DNA of 24,336 nt, taken from an uncultured Oscillospiraceae bacterium (lineage in GTDB: Bacteria; Bacillota; Clostridia; Oscillospirales; Oscillospiraceae). The stretch lies in contig CAKTMO010000025.1 in assembly GCA_934573935.1 (NCBI GenBank), forward strand, positions 1 to 24,336. Reading direction: 5' to 3'. The notes beneath the pieces were generated by a model that was given only the letters and a program-made list of their open reading frames with translations, ran no database searches and was not told the origin of the DNA. The position numbers and the translations under genes were made by a program. Shown piece by piece: positions 14,388 to 22,254 of this stretch. Within the stretch, counting starts at the first letter, position 1; each line of letters begins with the position of its first letter.

Positions 14388-16550
14388 CTACCGCTGGTTG
14401 CTCTCCACCTTTACGGGGAGGCCCAGGCGGTGCAGCACCTGATAGAACCGCAGCTCCAGCTCCGGCTCACGAATGCTGCGGATGCAGTTGATATACACGG
14501 TGTCGTTCCAGGTCAGCACGCCGCAGTCGTGGGGGGCGTTGGCCTGCACGCCGATGATGAAATCCATCCGCGCCACATAGGGGGTCATTACCTCCGGCAG
14601 ACGCACCACCCCCAGATTGGACAGACACAGGCAGGATTTGCACTCGCCCACCGTGTCGAACACCGCCTTCATGGCCAGATTCTTGATGAACAGCGGCATC
14701 ACCCGCAGCAGGGGCGAGCGCTCGCTGGCTACGTTGGCGGCGAATTTGGCCCGCATGGTGTGGGGATTGTTCTCCAGTCCCATCCGGTGGTGCACGGCGG
14801 CGCAGATCTCGTCGAAGGTATAGTCCCCCATGCGGGGGTCCACCTCCGGCGTGATGTAGGAGGCGAAGTTCCGCAGCGTCCGGCTGGGGAACAGGTTCCG
14901 CAGGTTCACCGGCAGCAGCACCTTTACCGGCTTGCGCAGCCGCCGCTGGGGGACCTTCTCCGCCTGCAGGCGGCAGATGGCCTGCATCATGGCGGCACAC
15001 AGCAGCTCCGTCACCGTTACGCCGTGGGCTTTGGCGCAGGCCTTCAGCTTGTCGGCGGGGATCATCATGGTCACCAGATTCTTGAAGCCGTCTTTTTCCG
15101 GCGTGCCCGTCAGGTGCCAGGCGGTGGACTCCTGACGGCTGGCCTTTACGTCGCCGGCATAGCGCAGAAAGCTGTCCTCCAGCTCCTCCTCGTCCGGCTC
15201 CTCCAGCCGCCCCAGCACGCCGTCCGTGGCGGGGATGGTCAGGCCGTGCTTCTGGCTGAGATACTCCGCCAGCAGGGTCTTGACGAAGATCAGCGCGCCG
15301 GTGCCGTCCGTCAGGGCGTGGAAAAACTCCACGGCGAACCGGTCGTGATACACCAGCACGCGGAAGGCGCATTGGCGTACCTCATGAAACGGTGTGTGGG
15401 CCAGGGGGCAGCTCTTCTCCTGCTGGATGTCCGGCAGGTGGGGCACCTGCTCCAGATAGTACCAGAACACGCCCCGCCGCAGCCGCACGGCGATGGAGGG
15501 GAACCGCCGCGCCGTCACATCCAGCGCGCTGCGCAGCACCGCCGTGTCGATGGGCTCCGTCAGCGTGGCGGAGATGCGGAAGAAGTTGTTCCAGTTCCGC
15601 CGCTTGGCGGCGGGGTAGATCTTGGCGGCGTTGTCCAGCTTCATCCACCGCAGGCTGCGGGCGGGGGAGAGGACGCTGTCCATGAAATGGTTGATGGCCT
15701 CGAAGTCCTGGGGCATATTCTCGCTGAGACAGTACAGCACGTAGGCGTGCCAGCGTTCCGGCGCCACGATCAGCCTGCTGCGGCAGCCGCTTTTCACCAG
15801 CTTTTCGTGCAGCAGCCGCGTGTCGTCCAGCATCACCTCGTCTCCGCCCACGAACAGCAGCGACGGGGGGAAGCCCGTCACGTCGCCCAACAGGGGCGAA
15901 CACAGGGGGTCGGTGGGGTCGTCGGTATAGCATTTGGCGTAGAATTGCAGCAGCTCCGGCGACATGGAGGGGTCGATCTCCCGATTCTCCTCGTAGGACC
16001 TGCCCGAGCCGGTCAGATCCGTCCAGGGGGAGATGCCGATCAGGCCGCAGGGCAGGGGGATGCCCAGCGCCTTCAGCTTCAGGCACAGGGCGTAGATCAG
16101 GCCGCCGCCAGCGCTTTCGCCGCACAGCAGGATCTGACGCGGCGCGTAGCCCTTTTTCAGCAGGTACTGATACGCCTCCAGCGCGTCCTCCAGCGCCGCG
16201 GGATAGCGGTGCTCCGGCGCAAGGCGGTAGGCCGCGCAGAACACCCGCACGCCGCACTCCGCCGCCAGCACCGAGGAGAAGCCCTTGGCGTACTCCAGGC
16301 TGCCGCAGGTATAGCCGCCGCCGTGGAGATACAGCACCACGCCGCCCCGCCGCTGGTCCTGGGGCATGATCCACGCCCCCTGGAAGCGGCCGAAATCATG
16401 CTCCTTGGCCATGATCTCGCTGCGGTGCAGGGCGGTCATCAGCTCGCCCAGCTTATCCTGCCCCTTGCGGCTGGCCTCCAGCGAGCAGCTGGTCATGATG
16501 GGCTTGAACAAATTCAGTTGTGCCCGCACCCGCTTGGCGTGAAGCTCCAT
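14388..16550 (-). CDS. Fusion of alpha/beta-hydrolase (HSL-type) and alcohol acyltransferase-like domain
   Basis: A 720-residue two-domain protein. Residues about 1-295 are an alpha/beta-hydrolase of the hormone-sensitive-lipase type: oxyanion loop HGGG (76-79), nucleophile elbow GESAG with S146, probable Asp D237 (FVGGDE) and His H268 (ERWHAY), so a complete triad is visible. Residues about 300-720 resemble the condensation/alcohol acetyltransferase fold: HALTDGTG (411-418) gives the HxxxDG catalytic motif, preceded by FFRISATL and followed by a second lobe with KVLLPVNLRNLFPS and SNLGVV. No signal peptide is seen, so it is probably cytoplasmic. Together the domains could hydrolyse and re-form an ester, or move an acyl group to an alcohol acceptor; the substrate is unknown. 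The start has AAAGGAG upstream. The DUF6320-like membrane gene follows 19 bases later. Confidence 0.85.
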   Translation of the reverse strand: MELHAKRVRAQLNLFKPIMTSCSLEASRKGQDKLGELMTALHRSEIMAKEHDFGRFQGAWIMPQDQRRGGVVLYLHGGGYTCGSLEYAKGFSSVLAAECGVRVFCAAYRLAPEHRYPAALEDALEAYQYLLKKGYAPRQILLCGESAGGGLIYALCLKLKALGIPLPCGLIGISPWTDLTGSGRSYEENREIDPSMSPELLQFYAKCYTDDPTDPLCSPLLGDVTGFPPSLLFVGGDEVMLDDTRLLHEKLVKSGCRSRLIVAPERWHAYVLYCLSENMPQDFEAINHFMDSVLSPARSLRWMKLDNAAKIYPAAKRRNWNNFFRISATLTEPIDTAVLRSALDVTARRFPSIAVRLRRGVFWYYLEQVPHLPDIQQEKSCPLAHTPFHEVRQCAFRVLVYHDRFAVEFFHALTDGTGALIFVKTLLAEYLSQKHGLTIPATDGVLGRLEEPDEEELEDSFLRYAGDVKASRQESTAWHLTGTPEKDGFKNLVTMMIPADKLKACAKAHGVTVTELLCAAMMQAICRLQAEKVPQRRLRKPVKVLLPVNLRNLFPSRTLRNFASYITPEVDPRMGDYTFDEICAAVHHRMGLENNPHTMRAKFAANVASERSPLLRVMPLFIKNLAMKAVFDTVGECKSCLCLSNLGVVRLPEVMTPYVARMDFIIGVQANAPHDCGVLTWNDTVYINCIRSIREPELELRFYQVLHRLGLPVKVESNQR

Positions 16551-16582
16551 AGGCCACGGCTCCTTTCCATTGACATCTTATT

Positions 16583-16611
16583 ATTATAGCATTTGCGGAA
16601 ACCTTTGTAAA
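16583..16611 (-). promoter_or_regulatory. Promoter of the hydrolase-acyltransferase operon
   Basis: On the minus strand TTTACA (plus 16606-16611) and TATAAT (plus 16583-16588) are separated by 17 bases, close to consensus. It lies between bioY and the fusion gene, so the latter need not depend on bioY transcription. Confidence 0.7.
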
Positions 16612-16622
16612 TACACCGCCCC

Positions 16623-17159
16623 TTACCGGAAGGCGGACACCCGTTTCTGCAGCAGGGGGCACAGGGCCGCCGTTATGGCGATCTTGATGGCGTCGCCGGG
16701 GAGGAAGGGGATCATGCCCGCCCACAAAAGGGCGGAGAGGGACATGTTTTTCCCCATATAGCCGTTCAGGATCAGGGCCATGTAGGGCACGCCCACGGCG
16801 TACAGCACCGCCAGTCCCGCGGCGCAGGCCAGGGCGATGCGCAGGGGAGAGGGGCTTTTTCCGCTGACGGCGCCGATGACGGCGGCGGCGGGGATCAGCC
16901 CCAGCAGAAAGCCAAAGGTGGGCTGCAGCACGTAGCCAAGGCCGCCGCCGGTGGTGAAGATGGGCAGCCCCAGCAGGCCAAGGGCCACATAGACTCCCTG
17001 GCTCAGCGCGCCGCCGCCTGCCCCCAGCAGCACGCCCGCCATGGCCGTGAACAGGAATTGCAGCGTGATGGAGGACACCCCCAGGGGGATGCGGATAAAA
17101 GCGCCCGCCGCCGTCAGCGCGGCCAGCAGCGCGGTATAGACCAATTTTCGTGCCGTCAT
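16623..17159 (-). CDS. bioY: Biotin transporter substrate-binding subunit BioY
   Basis: A 178-residue membrane protein with about six helices, the S component of a biotin ECF transporter that binds biotin and works with EcfA/A'/T. Family landmarks include FIRIPLGVSSITLQFLFTAMAGVLLG in the first third, GLLGLPIFTTGGGLGYVLQPTFGFLLG in the middle, and the late segment FLPGDAIKIAITAAL. The start has AGGAGGG seven bases upstream. No biotin synthesis genes and no ECF ATPase genes are in the window, which points to a shared ECF module and biotin scavenging. It is divergent from the biotin ligase gene birA, supporting both calls. Confidence 0.95.
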   Translation of the reverse strand: MTARKLVYTALLAALTAAGAFIRIPLGVSSITLQFLFTAMAGVLLGAGGGALSQGVYVALGLLGLPIFTTGGGLGYVLQPTFGFLLGLIPAAAVIGAVSGKSPSPLRIALACAAGLAVLYAVGVPYMALILNGYMGKNMSLSALLWAGMIPFLPGDAIKIAITAALCPLLQKRVSAFR

Positions 17160-17194
17160 GCAACGTCCCTCCTGTTTTGGGAAAGAATGGTGTT

Positions 17195-17224
17195 ATGATA
17201 GCCCGCCTGCCGCGCCGCTGTCAA
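17195..17224 (-). promoter_or_regulatory. Promoter of bioY
   Basis: On the minus strand a perfect TTGACA (plus 17219-17224) and TATCAT (plus 17195-17200) are 18 bases apart, about 35 bases upstream of the bioY start codon. Confidence 0.7.
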
Positions 17225-17235
17225 GAGCAGTTGAC
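17220..17235. promoter_or_regulatory. Inverted repeat between bioY and birA promoters
   Basis: GTCAA (17220-17224) and TTGAC (17231-17235) are separated by GAGCAG. The left arm is inside the bioY -35 box. It is a possible operator for a biotin-responsive regulator, but it does not match the long-spaced BirA operator known from Bacillus, and half of the match is forced by the -35 consensus. Confidence 0.3.
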
Positions 17236-17246
17236 GATTTTTTTAC

Positions 17247-17275
17247 TTTACGGCGGGGGAAAAACGTGGTAATAT
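17247..17275 (+). promoter_or_regulatory. Candidate promoter of birA
   Basis: TTTACG (17247-17252), 17 bases, then TAATAT (17270-17275) preceded by TG at 17267-17268 (extended -10). It would start transcription about 25 bases before the birA start codon. A TTGACG at 17231 has no suitably spaced -10 box. Confidence 0.45.
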
Positions 17276-17304
17276 ATGGGCCAAAAAGGAGAGGAGGCGC
17301 CCCC

Positions 17305-18051
17305 ATGGAGCAGCCGGTCATTTACCGCTATGAAACGGTGGATTCCACCAATGCCGTGTGCAAGACCCTGGCGCGGGAGGGTGCGCCTGACGGCACCGCC
17401 GTCATCGCCCGCCGCCAGACGGCGGGGCGGGGCCGCATGGGGCGGGGGTTCGAATCCCCCGCGGGGCTGGGGCTGTACCTGTCCATGCTGTGGCGGCCCG
17501 TGTCGTCGCCGGAGGGGCTGCTGCCGCTGACGGCCATGGCGTCGGCCTCCGCCGCTCTGGCGCTCCGCCGCGTCACCGGTGCGGACGTGCGGATCAAATG
17601 GCCCAACGACCTGGTGCTGCATGGCAAAAAGCTGGCGGGCATCCTGACGGAAGTGACTTTGTCCGGCAGCGGCGTGGATCACGTGGTCATCGGCGTGGGC
17701 GTGAACCTGCGCCAGCGGCCCTCTGATTTTTCGCCGGAGGTGGCGCGGACGGCCACCTCGCTGGAGGCGGAGGGCTGCGCGGTGGATCAGGCCGCGCTGG
17801 AGGCCGCGCTGGTGGACGCGCTGCGGCAGGCCTTCCGCCACCTGTGCGCGCCGGAGACCTATGTGGACGACTACCGGAAGCTGTGCCTGACGCTGGGGCA
17901 GCCGGTGCGCGTTTTGCAGACGGGGCAGCAGGTGACGGCGCTGGACATCGACCCCCTGTACGGCCTTGTGGTGCGCCGCGGGGACGGCGCAAAGGAGACC
18001 CTGCGCTGCGGCGAGGTGTCGGTGCGGGGCCTGTACGGCTACGCGGAATAA
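17305..18051 (+). CDS. birA: Biotin-[acetyl-CoA carboxylase] ligase, monofunctional
   Basis: A 248-residue biotin protein ligase that forms biotinyl-AMP and attaches biotin to carboxylase carrier lysines. The catalytic loop GRGRMG is at 41-46, after STN (14-16) and QTA. KWPND (98-102) and the following KLAGILTE are standard biotin-binding elements, and VVIGVGVNL follows. A short C-terminal SH3-like domain ends at GLYGYAE. The protein starts straight at the catalytic domain: the N-terminal winged helix of repressor-type BirA is missing. The start at 17305 is preceded by AGGAGAGGAGG; extending upstream adds a segment with no HTH likeness. It is divergent from bioY and followed after 31 bases by the chromate transporter genes. 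Confidence 0.95.
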   Translation: MEQPVIYRYETVDSTNAVCKTLAREGAPDGTAVIARRQTAGRGRMGRGFESPAGLGLYLSMLWRPVSSPEGLLPLTAMASASAALALRRVTGADVRIKWPNDLVLHGKKLAGILTEVTLSGSGVDHVVIGVGVNLRQRPSDFSPEVARTATSLEAEGCAVDQAALEAALVDALRQAFRHLCAPETYVDDYRKLCLTLGQPVRVLQTGQQVTALDIDPLYGLVVRRGDGAKETLRCGEVSVRGLYGYAE

Positions 18052-18082
18052 GGATAGAACCATACAAAAGAGGTGTTTTGAA

Positions 18083-18625
18083 TTGAAAGAGTTTCTGGAG
18101 CTGTTTCTGACCTTCGCCAAGGTGGGCGTGATGACCTTTGGCGGCGGCATGGCCATGCTGCCCATTTTGCAGCGTGAGGTGGTGGAGAACAAGGGCTGGA
18201 CCACCGACGAGGAGCTGACGGATTACTTCGCCATCGGCCAGTGTACGCCGGGCATCATCGCCGTCAACACCGCCACCTTTATCGGCCAGAAGCGCAAAGG
18301 CGTCTGGGGCGGCATTGTGGCTACCCTGGGCATGGTGTTCCCGTCGTTGCTCATCATCACGGCGCTGGCGGGACTTATCACCAGCTTTTCCCATCTGGAG
18401 TGGGTGCAGAATGCCTTTGCCGGTATCCGCGTGTGCGTGTGCGTGCTGATCTTCAACGCCACGCTGAAGCTGTGGCAGGGGGCTGTCAAGGATGTGTGGG
18501 GGGCGCTGATCTTCGCGGCGGTGCTGGCCGCCTCGCTGCTGACGGACCTGTCGCCGGTGCTGTTCGTGCTGGCCGCCGCCGTGGCGGGCATCATCCTGCG
18601 CAGTGTGGGAGGTGCGAAGAAATGA
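18083..18625 (+). CDS. Chromate transporter, single CHR domain, first subunit
   Basis: A 180-residue membrane protein of the CHR family (PF02417 type). It carries TFGGGMAMLPILQREVV near the N-terminus and then QCTPGIIAVNTATFIGQKRKGVWGG, the conserved TPGP/I-x-x-x-N-x-A motif, followed by hydrophobic helices. In this family full-length proteins have two such domains; here they are separate genes. The start is a TTG codon at 18083 with AGAGGTG seven bases upstream, giving MKEFLELFLTFAKVG; no ATG is available at a sensible place. It ends in an ATGA overlap with the second half. Characterised relatives export chromate, but in anaerobic gut bacteria the real substrate may be another anion. Confidence 0.88.
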   Translation: MKEFLELFLTFAKVGVMTFGGGMAMLPILQREVVENKGWTTDEELTDYFAIGQCTPGIIAVNTATFIGQKRKGVWGGIVATLGMVFPSLLIITALAGLITSFSHLEWVQNAFAGIRVCVCVLIFNATLKLWQGAVKDVWGALIFAAVLAASLLTDLSPVLFVLAAAVAGIILRSVGGAKK

Positions 18626-19182
18626 TCTATTTACAGCTGTTTTACGAGTTTTTCAAGACGGGCCTGTTCGCCATCGGCGGCGGCCTTGCCACCCTGCCCT
18701 TCCTGTCGGACATGGCGGAGCGCACCGGCTGGTTCACCCAGGCCCAGTTGGCGGACATGCTGGCCGTCAGCGAGTCCACCCCGGGCCCCGTGGGGGTCAA
18801 CATGGCCACCTATGTGGGCTTTGAGACGGCGGGCGTCCTGGGGGCGATCATCGCCACGCTGGGGCTGGTGGCCCCGTCCATCATCGTGATCCTGATCATC
18901 GCCAGCTTCCTGAAGGCCTTCCGCGACAACAAGTATGTGGACGCCGCCTTCTACGGCCTGCGCCCCGCCTCCACCGCCATGGTGGCCTCCGCCGGTATCG
19001 GCGTGGTGCTGCTGAGTCTGGTGAACACCGAGGGCGCCGGTCTTGCCTTCTTCCGCTGGAAGGAGATCGCTCTGGCGGCGGTGATCCTGGTGCTGACCCG
19101 CTGGGTGCCCTTTACCAAAAAGCTGCACCCCATCGTGTTCATCGCCGCGGCGGCGGTGGTGGGCGTGCTGCTGAAATTCTGA
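18622..19182 (+). CDS. Chromate transporter, single CHR domain, second subunit
   Basis: A 186-residue membrane protein, the partner of the preceding gene. It has AIGGGLATLPFLSDMAE and ESTPGPVGVNMATYVGFETAG, the same two landmarks as the first subunit, and about six hydrophobic segments. The two halves are divergent enough in sequence to be a stable heteromeric pair in antiparallel orientation, as proposed for paired short CHR proteins. Its start codon overlaps the stop of the first subunit by 4 nt, so both are made together. A strong terminator follows at once. Confidence 0.88.
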   Translation: MIYLQLFYEFFKTGLFAIGGGLATLPFLSDMAERTGWFTQAQLADMLAVSESTPGPVGVNMATYVGFETAGVLGAIIATLGLVAPSIIVILIIASFLKAFRDNKYVDAAFYGLRPASTAMVASAGIGVVLLSLVNTEGAGLAFFRWKEIALAAVILVLTRWVPFTKKLHPIVFIAAAAVVGVLLKF

Positions 19183-19189
19183 TATGCCA

Positions 19190-19224
19190 AAAGCCCACCT
19201 TATGCGTTGGATAAGGTGGGCTTT
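19190..19224 (+). terminator. Intrinsic terminator after the CHR pair
   Basis: AAAGCCCACCTTAT (19190-19203) pairs perfectly over 14 bp with ATAAGGTGGGCTTT (19211-19224) around GCGTTGG, 7 bases after the stop codon. Confidence 0.9.
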
Positions 19225-19286
19225 CTTCCTTGTGGAAACCGTCAAAACCGCAGTTTTTATGGGGAAAAAGTTATGGTATTTGTCAG

Positions 19287-19315
19287 TTGTAATTTATTTC
19301 CCCACAGGGTATCAT
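19287..19315 (+). promoter_or_regulatory. Promoter of xpt-guaA
   Basis: TTGTAA (19287-19292), 17 bases, TATCAT (19310-19315). The inverted pair TGGGGAAA (19260-19267) and TTTCCCCA (19297-19304) flanks the -35 region and might be an operator. The leader to the start codon is only about 25 bases, so there is no room for a purine riboswitch. Confidence 0.5.
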
Positions 19316-19347
19316 TAGAGTAAACTATTATAAGGAGGAATATTCCC

Positions 19348-19932
19348 ATGGAGCAGTTGAAGGAACGCATCCGCCGCGAGGGCAAGGTGCTGCCGGGCAA
19401 TATCGTCAAGATCGACGGATTTTTGAATCATCGGGTGGACACGAAGCTATTGGGTGACATCGCAGATGAATTCGCCAAGTATTTCGATACCAGCAAGGCC
19501 ACGGTGGTGCTGACCGCCGAAGCCAGCGGCATCGCCCTTGCCACCGTGTGTGCCGAGCGGTACGGCGTTCCCATGCTGTTTGCCAAAAAGGCCAAAAGCG
19601 ACAACATCGAAAGCGGCCTGATCCAGAGTGAGATCTTCTCCTATACGTATAAAAAGAAAGTGACGCTGCTGGTGTCTCAGGAGTGGCTGAGCGAAAACGA
19701 CCGCGTGCTGATCATCGACGACTTTATGGCCAACGGCTACGCCATGGGCGGCCTGGTGGACATCGTCAGAAAGGCCGGCGCGCAGCTGGTGGGCATCGGC
19801 GTGGCGGTGGAAAAGGGCTTCCAGGGCGGCGGCGACAAGTTCCGCGCCATGCCCGACGTGCCCTATAAGGCGCTGGCCGTCATCGAGTCCGCCAGCGCGG
19901 AGAACGGCTTTACCTTCCGGGAGGACGACTGA
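19348..19932 (+). CDS. xpt: Xanthine phosphoribosyltransferase
   Basis: A 194-residue type I phosphoribosyltransferase converting xanthine and PRPP to XMP in purine salvage. The PRPP loop is [21 protein letters not shown] (roughly residues 128-148), and the family-specific N-terminal segment is [29 protein letters not shown] and [12 protein letters not shown] are also as in Bacillus Xpt. Length is normal. The start has a strong AAGGAGGAA (19332-19340). guaA begins two bases after the stop, so the XMP made here can be passed straight to GMP synthesis. In many Bacilli xpt is controlled by a purine riboswitch; none is visible here. Confidence 0.95.
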   Translation: MEQLKERIRREGKVLPGNIVKIDGFLNHRVDTKLLGDIADEFAKYFDTSKATVVLTAEASGIALATVCAERYGVPMLFAKKAKSDNIESGLIQSEIFSYTYKKKVTLLVSQEWLSENDRVLIIDDFMANGYAMGGLVDIVRKAGAQLVGIGVAVEKGFQGGGDKFRAMPDVPYKALAVIESASAENGFTFREDD

Positions 19933-19934
19933 CG

Positions 19935-21464
19935 ATGAAGAAAGTTCTGGTCTTAGACTTCGGCGGCCAGTATAATCTGCTGGTGGCCCGCCGCGTCCGC
20001 GAATGCGGCGTGTATTGCGAGATCAAATCCTTCCGCCTGTCCATGGCGGAGATCCGCGCCTTTGCCCCCGACGCGCTGATCTTCACCGGCGGCCCCGCCA
20101 CGGTGTTCGAGCCCAACGCCCCCATGGTGGACAAGGCGCTGTTTGAAATGGGCATCCCCGTGCTGGGCATCTGCTACGGCCAGCAGCTGATGATGCACCT
20201 GCTGGGCGGCCAGTGCCGCAAGGCCGAGACCCGCGAATACGGTAAGGTGGAGCTGACACACAAGGCATCCCCGCTGTTTGATAACGTGCCGGAAACGGCC
20301 GTCTACTGGATGAGCCACGGTGTGGAGGTGGAGCGCATGGCTCCTGGCTTCGAGATCATCGGCTCCACCGACGGCTGCCTGCACGCGGCGGTGCAGCGGG
20401 CCGACAAAAAGCTCTACGGCGTCCAGTTCCACCCCGAGGTGCTGCATACGGAGTACGGCACCCAGATCCTGAAGAACTTCCTGTACACCATCTGCGGCTT
20501 CCAGCCGGAGTGGACCATGGCCTCCTATCTGGAGGAGGCGGTGGCCGAGTGCCGCCGCCAGATCGGCAGCGGCCGCGTGCTGCTGGCCCTGTCCGGCGGC
20601 GTGGACAGTTCCGTGGCCGCCGCCCTGCTGCAGCGCGCCGTGGGGGATCAGCTGACCTGTATCTTCGTGGATCACGGCTTGCTGCGCAAGGACGAGGGCG
20701 ATCAGGTGGAGCAGGTGATGAAGCACCAGTTCCACGTGGACGTGCGCCGCGTCAACGCCGGTCCCCGCTTCCTGGCCAGACTGGCGGGCGTGACGGAGCC
20801 GGAGCGCAAGCGCAAGATCATCGGCGAGGAGTTTATCCGCGTGTTTGAGGAGGAGGCCAAGAAGATCGGCGCTGTGGACTTCCTGGCCCAAGGCACCATC
20901 TATCCCGACGTGGTGGAGTCCGGCCTGGGCGGCGAGAGCACCGTCATCAAGAGCCACCACAACGTGGGCGGTCTGCCGGACTGCGTGGACTTCAAGGAGA
21001 TCGTGGAGCCTCTGCGCCGTCTGTTCAAGGACGAGGTGCGCCAGCTGGGCACCGAGCTGGGTCTGCCCGACGAGTTAGTGTGGCGCCAGCCCTTCCCCGG
21101 CCCGGGCCTTGCCATCCGTGTCATCGGCGATATCACCGAGGAGAAGCTCTCCATCCTCCGCGACGCCGACGCCATCTTCCGCGAGGAGATGCGCCTTGCC
21201 GGTCTGGACCGCACCACCAGCCAGTTCTTTGCCGTGCTGACCGATCTGCGCAGCGTGGGCGTTATGGGCGACGAGCGGACGTATGACTATACCCTGGCCC
21301 TGCGGGCCGTCCAGTCGCAGGACTTCATGACCGCCACCTGGTCCCGCCTGCCCTACGAGCTGCTGGACAAGGTGTCGGGCCGCATCGTGGGCGAGGTGAA
21401 GCACATTAACCGCATCTGCTACGACATCACCTCTAAGCCGCCTGCAACGGTGGAGTGGGAATGA
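19935..21464 (+). CDS. guaA: GMP synthase (glutamine-hydrolysing)
   Basis: A 509-residue two-domain amidotransferase making GMP from XMP, ATP and glutamine. The N-terminal class I glutaminase has C80 in GICYGQQL and H166/E168 in FHPEV, a full triad. The ATP pyrophosphatase domain has the PP-loop SGGVDSS (220-226). The C-terminal dimerisation/XMP domain has [15 protein letters not shown] and ends in [16 protein letters not shown], which is conserved to the last residue, so the gene is intact. GGGAGGA upstream supports the start. The 3' end of guaA is a known integration target of genomic islands, and the genes immediately after it here are those of such an element. Confidence 0.98.
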   Translation: MKKVLVLDFGGQYNLLVARRVRECGVYCEIKSFRLSMAEIRAFAPDALIFTGGPATVFEPNAPMVDKALFEMGIPVLGICYGQQLMMHLLGGQCRKAETREYGKVELTHKASPLFDNVPETAVYWMSHGVEVERMAPGFEIIGSTDGCLHAAVQRADKKLYGVQFHPEVLHTEYGTQILKNFLYTICGFQPEWTMASYLEEAVAECRRQIGSGRVLLALSGGVDSSVAAALLQRAVGDQLTCIFVDHGLLRKDEGDQVEQVMKHQFHVDVRRVNAGPRFLARLAGVTEPERKRKIIGEEFIRVFEEEAKKIGAVDFLAQGTIYPDVVESGLGGESTVIKSHHNVGGLPDCVDFKEIVEPLRRLFKDEVRQLGTELGLPDELVWRQPFPGPGLAIRVIGDITEEKLSILRDADAIFREEMRLAGLDRTTSQFFAVLTDLRSVGVMGDERTYDYTLALRAVQSQDFMTATWSRLPYELLDKVSGRIVGEVKHINRICYDITSKPPATVEWE

Positions 21465-21465
21465 G

Positions 21466-21514
21466 AAAAAAGTGAATATGATGGGCTGCAAAGCCTTGAA
21501 AACACTCACTTTTT
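21466..21514 (+). terminator. Possible terminator after guaA
   Basis: AAAAAAGTGA (21466-21475) can pair with TCACTTTTT (21506-21514), enclosing a smaller GGCT-GCAA-AGCC hairpin and ending in T residues. It starts 2 bases after the stop codon. The stem is A/T-rich, so efficiency is uncertain. The same sequence may be part of the element junction. Confidence 0.4.
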
Positions 21515-21533
21515 GAAAATCTCATTTCCTGTT

Positions 21534-21552
21534 TGATAGCAAAATGATAGCA
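21534..21552. repeat. Paired TGATAGCA repeats, possible integrase arm sites
   Basis: TGATAGCA at 21534-21541 and again at 21545-21552, 11 bp apart, 70-90 bp from the guaA stop codon. Short direct repeats at the edge of an element are typical integrase arm-type sites. The role here is inferred from position. Confidence 0.4.
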
Positions 21553-21639
21553 GATACCAAAGCCATTTTGTTTGTTCTTGTTTTGGCGAGCGAATGGTTT
21601 GCAGGTTTGCTGTCGCATCCAATCCTATATTGAGAGCGA

Positions 21640-21686
21640 AAAAGGCTCTGCTGACTTTCTGTAAAAGAAGGTCGGCAGAGCCTTTT
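21640..21686 (-). terminator. Terminator of the XRE regulator gene
   Basis: AAAAGGCTCTGCTGAC and GTCGGCAGAGCCTTTT (21671-21686) form a long stem with one G-T pair around a loop of about 15 bases. It ends next to the stop codon of the minus-strand regulator gene. T runs on both strands make it bidirectional, also shielding the element from guaA transcription. Confidence 0.85.
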
Positions 21687-21687
21687 G

Positions 21688-22218
21688 TTATTCTTCGCTA
21701 TGTTCCTTGAGATCAGCAAGGAGCAGGTCACTCAGCTCCTGCGACGGCGTGATCTTGTGCCACTGACCGGAGGTGTCAAGTTCAGGGTAGCGGTAGCGCC
21801 AGCGGTCATATTCTTCTTTGGTGATCTCCCCCGCTTTCAGCTTGGCGGCAACTGCGCCCCACGCGGCAAGCATTTTGTGAAGCTCCGCTGCGTCGCGTCC
21901 TTTGTGGATATGAACGCGCAGATGCACCTCGTCCTCACACTCGCAGACCTCAAGACCGTAGCGGTCTTCCAGCGTGAACAGCGTGTGCATCAGCCCCATA
22001 TAGGAGTCAATGTCCGGTACGTCCAGCGCCTTGGGCGAAACGTCAAGCACCTGTGCCAGCGCAGCGGTCACGTCCGCTTTGGGCGTTCTGGAACCATTCT
22101 CGTACTGCGCAAGGCGGACATCTGCGGATTTCTCCGGAAAACCCAGCGCCATGCCAAGGTATTTCTGTGTCATGCCCCGCATCGTGCGGAAAAAGTGGAT
22201 GCGTTCACCAATCGCCAT
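21688..22218 (-). CDS. XRE-family HTH regulator of the integrated element
   Basis: A 176-residue protein with an N-terminal helix-turn-helix of the phage repressor type (about 1-65: IGERIHFFRTMRGMTQKYLGMALGF, then VRLAQYENGSRTPKADVTAALAQVLDVS). It is followed by a roughly 110-residue C-terminal part without a recognised catalytic motif (no LexA-like Ser/Lys pair and no HExxH are visible). The start at 22218 has AGGAG nine bases upstream; the alternative ATG at 22227 is too close to that site. It is divergent from the excisionase-integrase operon, with its own promoter at 22255-22283, and is the likely repressor of that operon through the operator at 22362-22382. Base use is less GC-biased than in the host genes. 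Confidence 0.88.
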   Translation of the reverse strand: MAIGERIHFFRTMRGMTQKYLGMALGFPEKSADVRLAQYENGSRTPKADVTAALAQVLDVSPKALDVPDIDSYMGLMHTLFTLEDRYGLEVCECEDEVHLRVHIHKGRDAAELHKMLAAWGAVAAKLKAGEITKEEYDRWRYRYPELDTSGQWHKITPSQELSDLLLADLKEHSEE

Positions 22219-22254
22219 AATAGCCATCTCCTGTGTCGGTTGTCTTTGATAACG

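Noticed and set aside
14304..16589. A 761-codon plus-strand frame over the hydrolase-acyltransferase gene.
   Set aside because: Its composition (His, Gln, Val, Gly) is that of an antisense shadow; the minus-strand protein has complete catalytic motifs.
17158..17304. Extended N-terminus of BirA containing a DNA-binding domain.
   Set aside because: The upstream in-frame codons show no helix-turn-helix, cross the bioY and birA promoters, and the strong AGGAGG site points to the start at 17305.
17442..17462. GCGGGGGTTCGAATCCCCCGC looks like a tRNA T-arm.
   Set aside because: It lies inside birA, where it encodes RGFESPAG, including conserved ligase residues. No acceptor, D-arm or anticodon stem can be built around it, so it is a coding coincidence.
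21465..21687. A tRNA gene as the attachment site of the element.
   Set aside because: No cloverleaf can be drawn in this stretch; the 3' end of guaA or the sequence directly after it is the better candidate.
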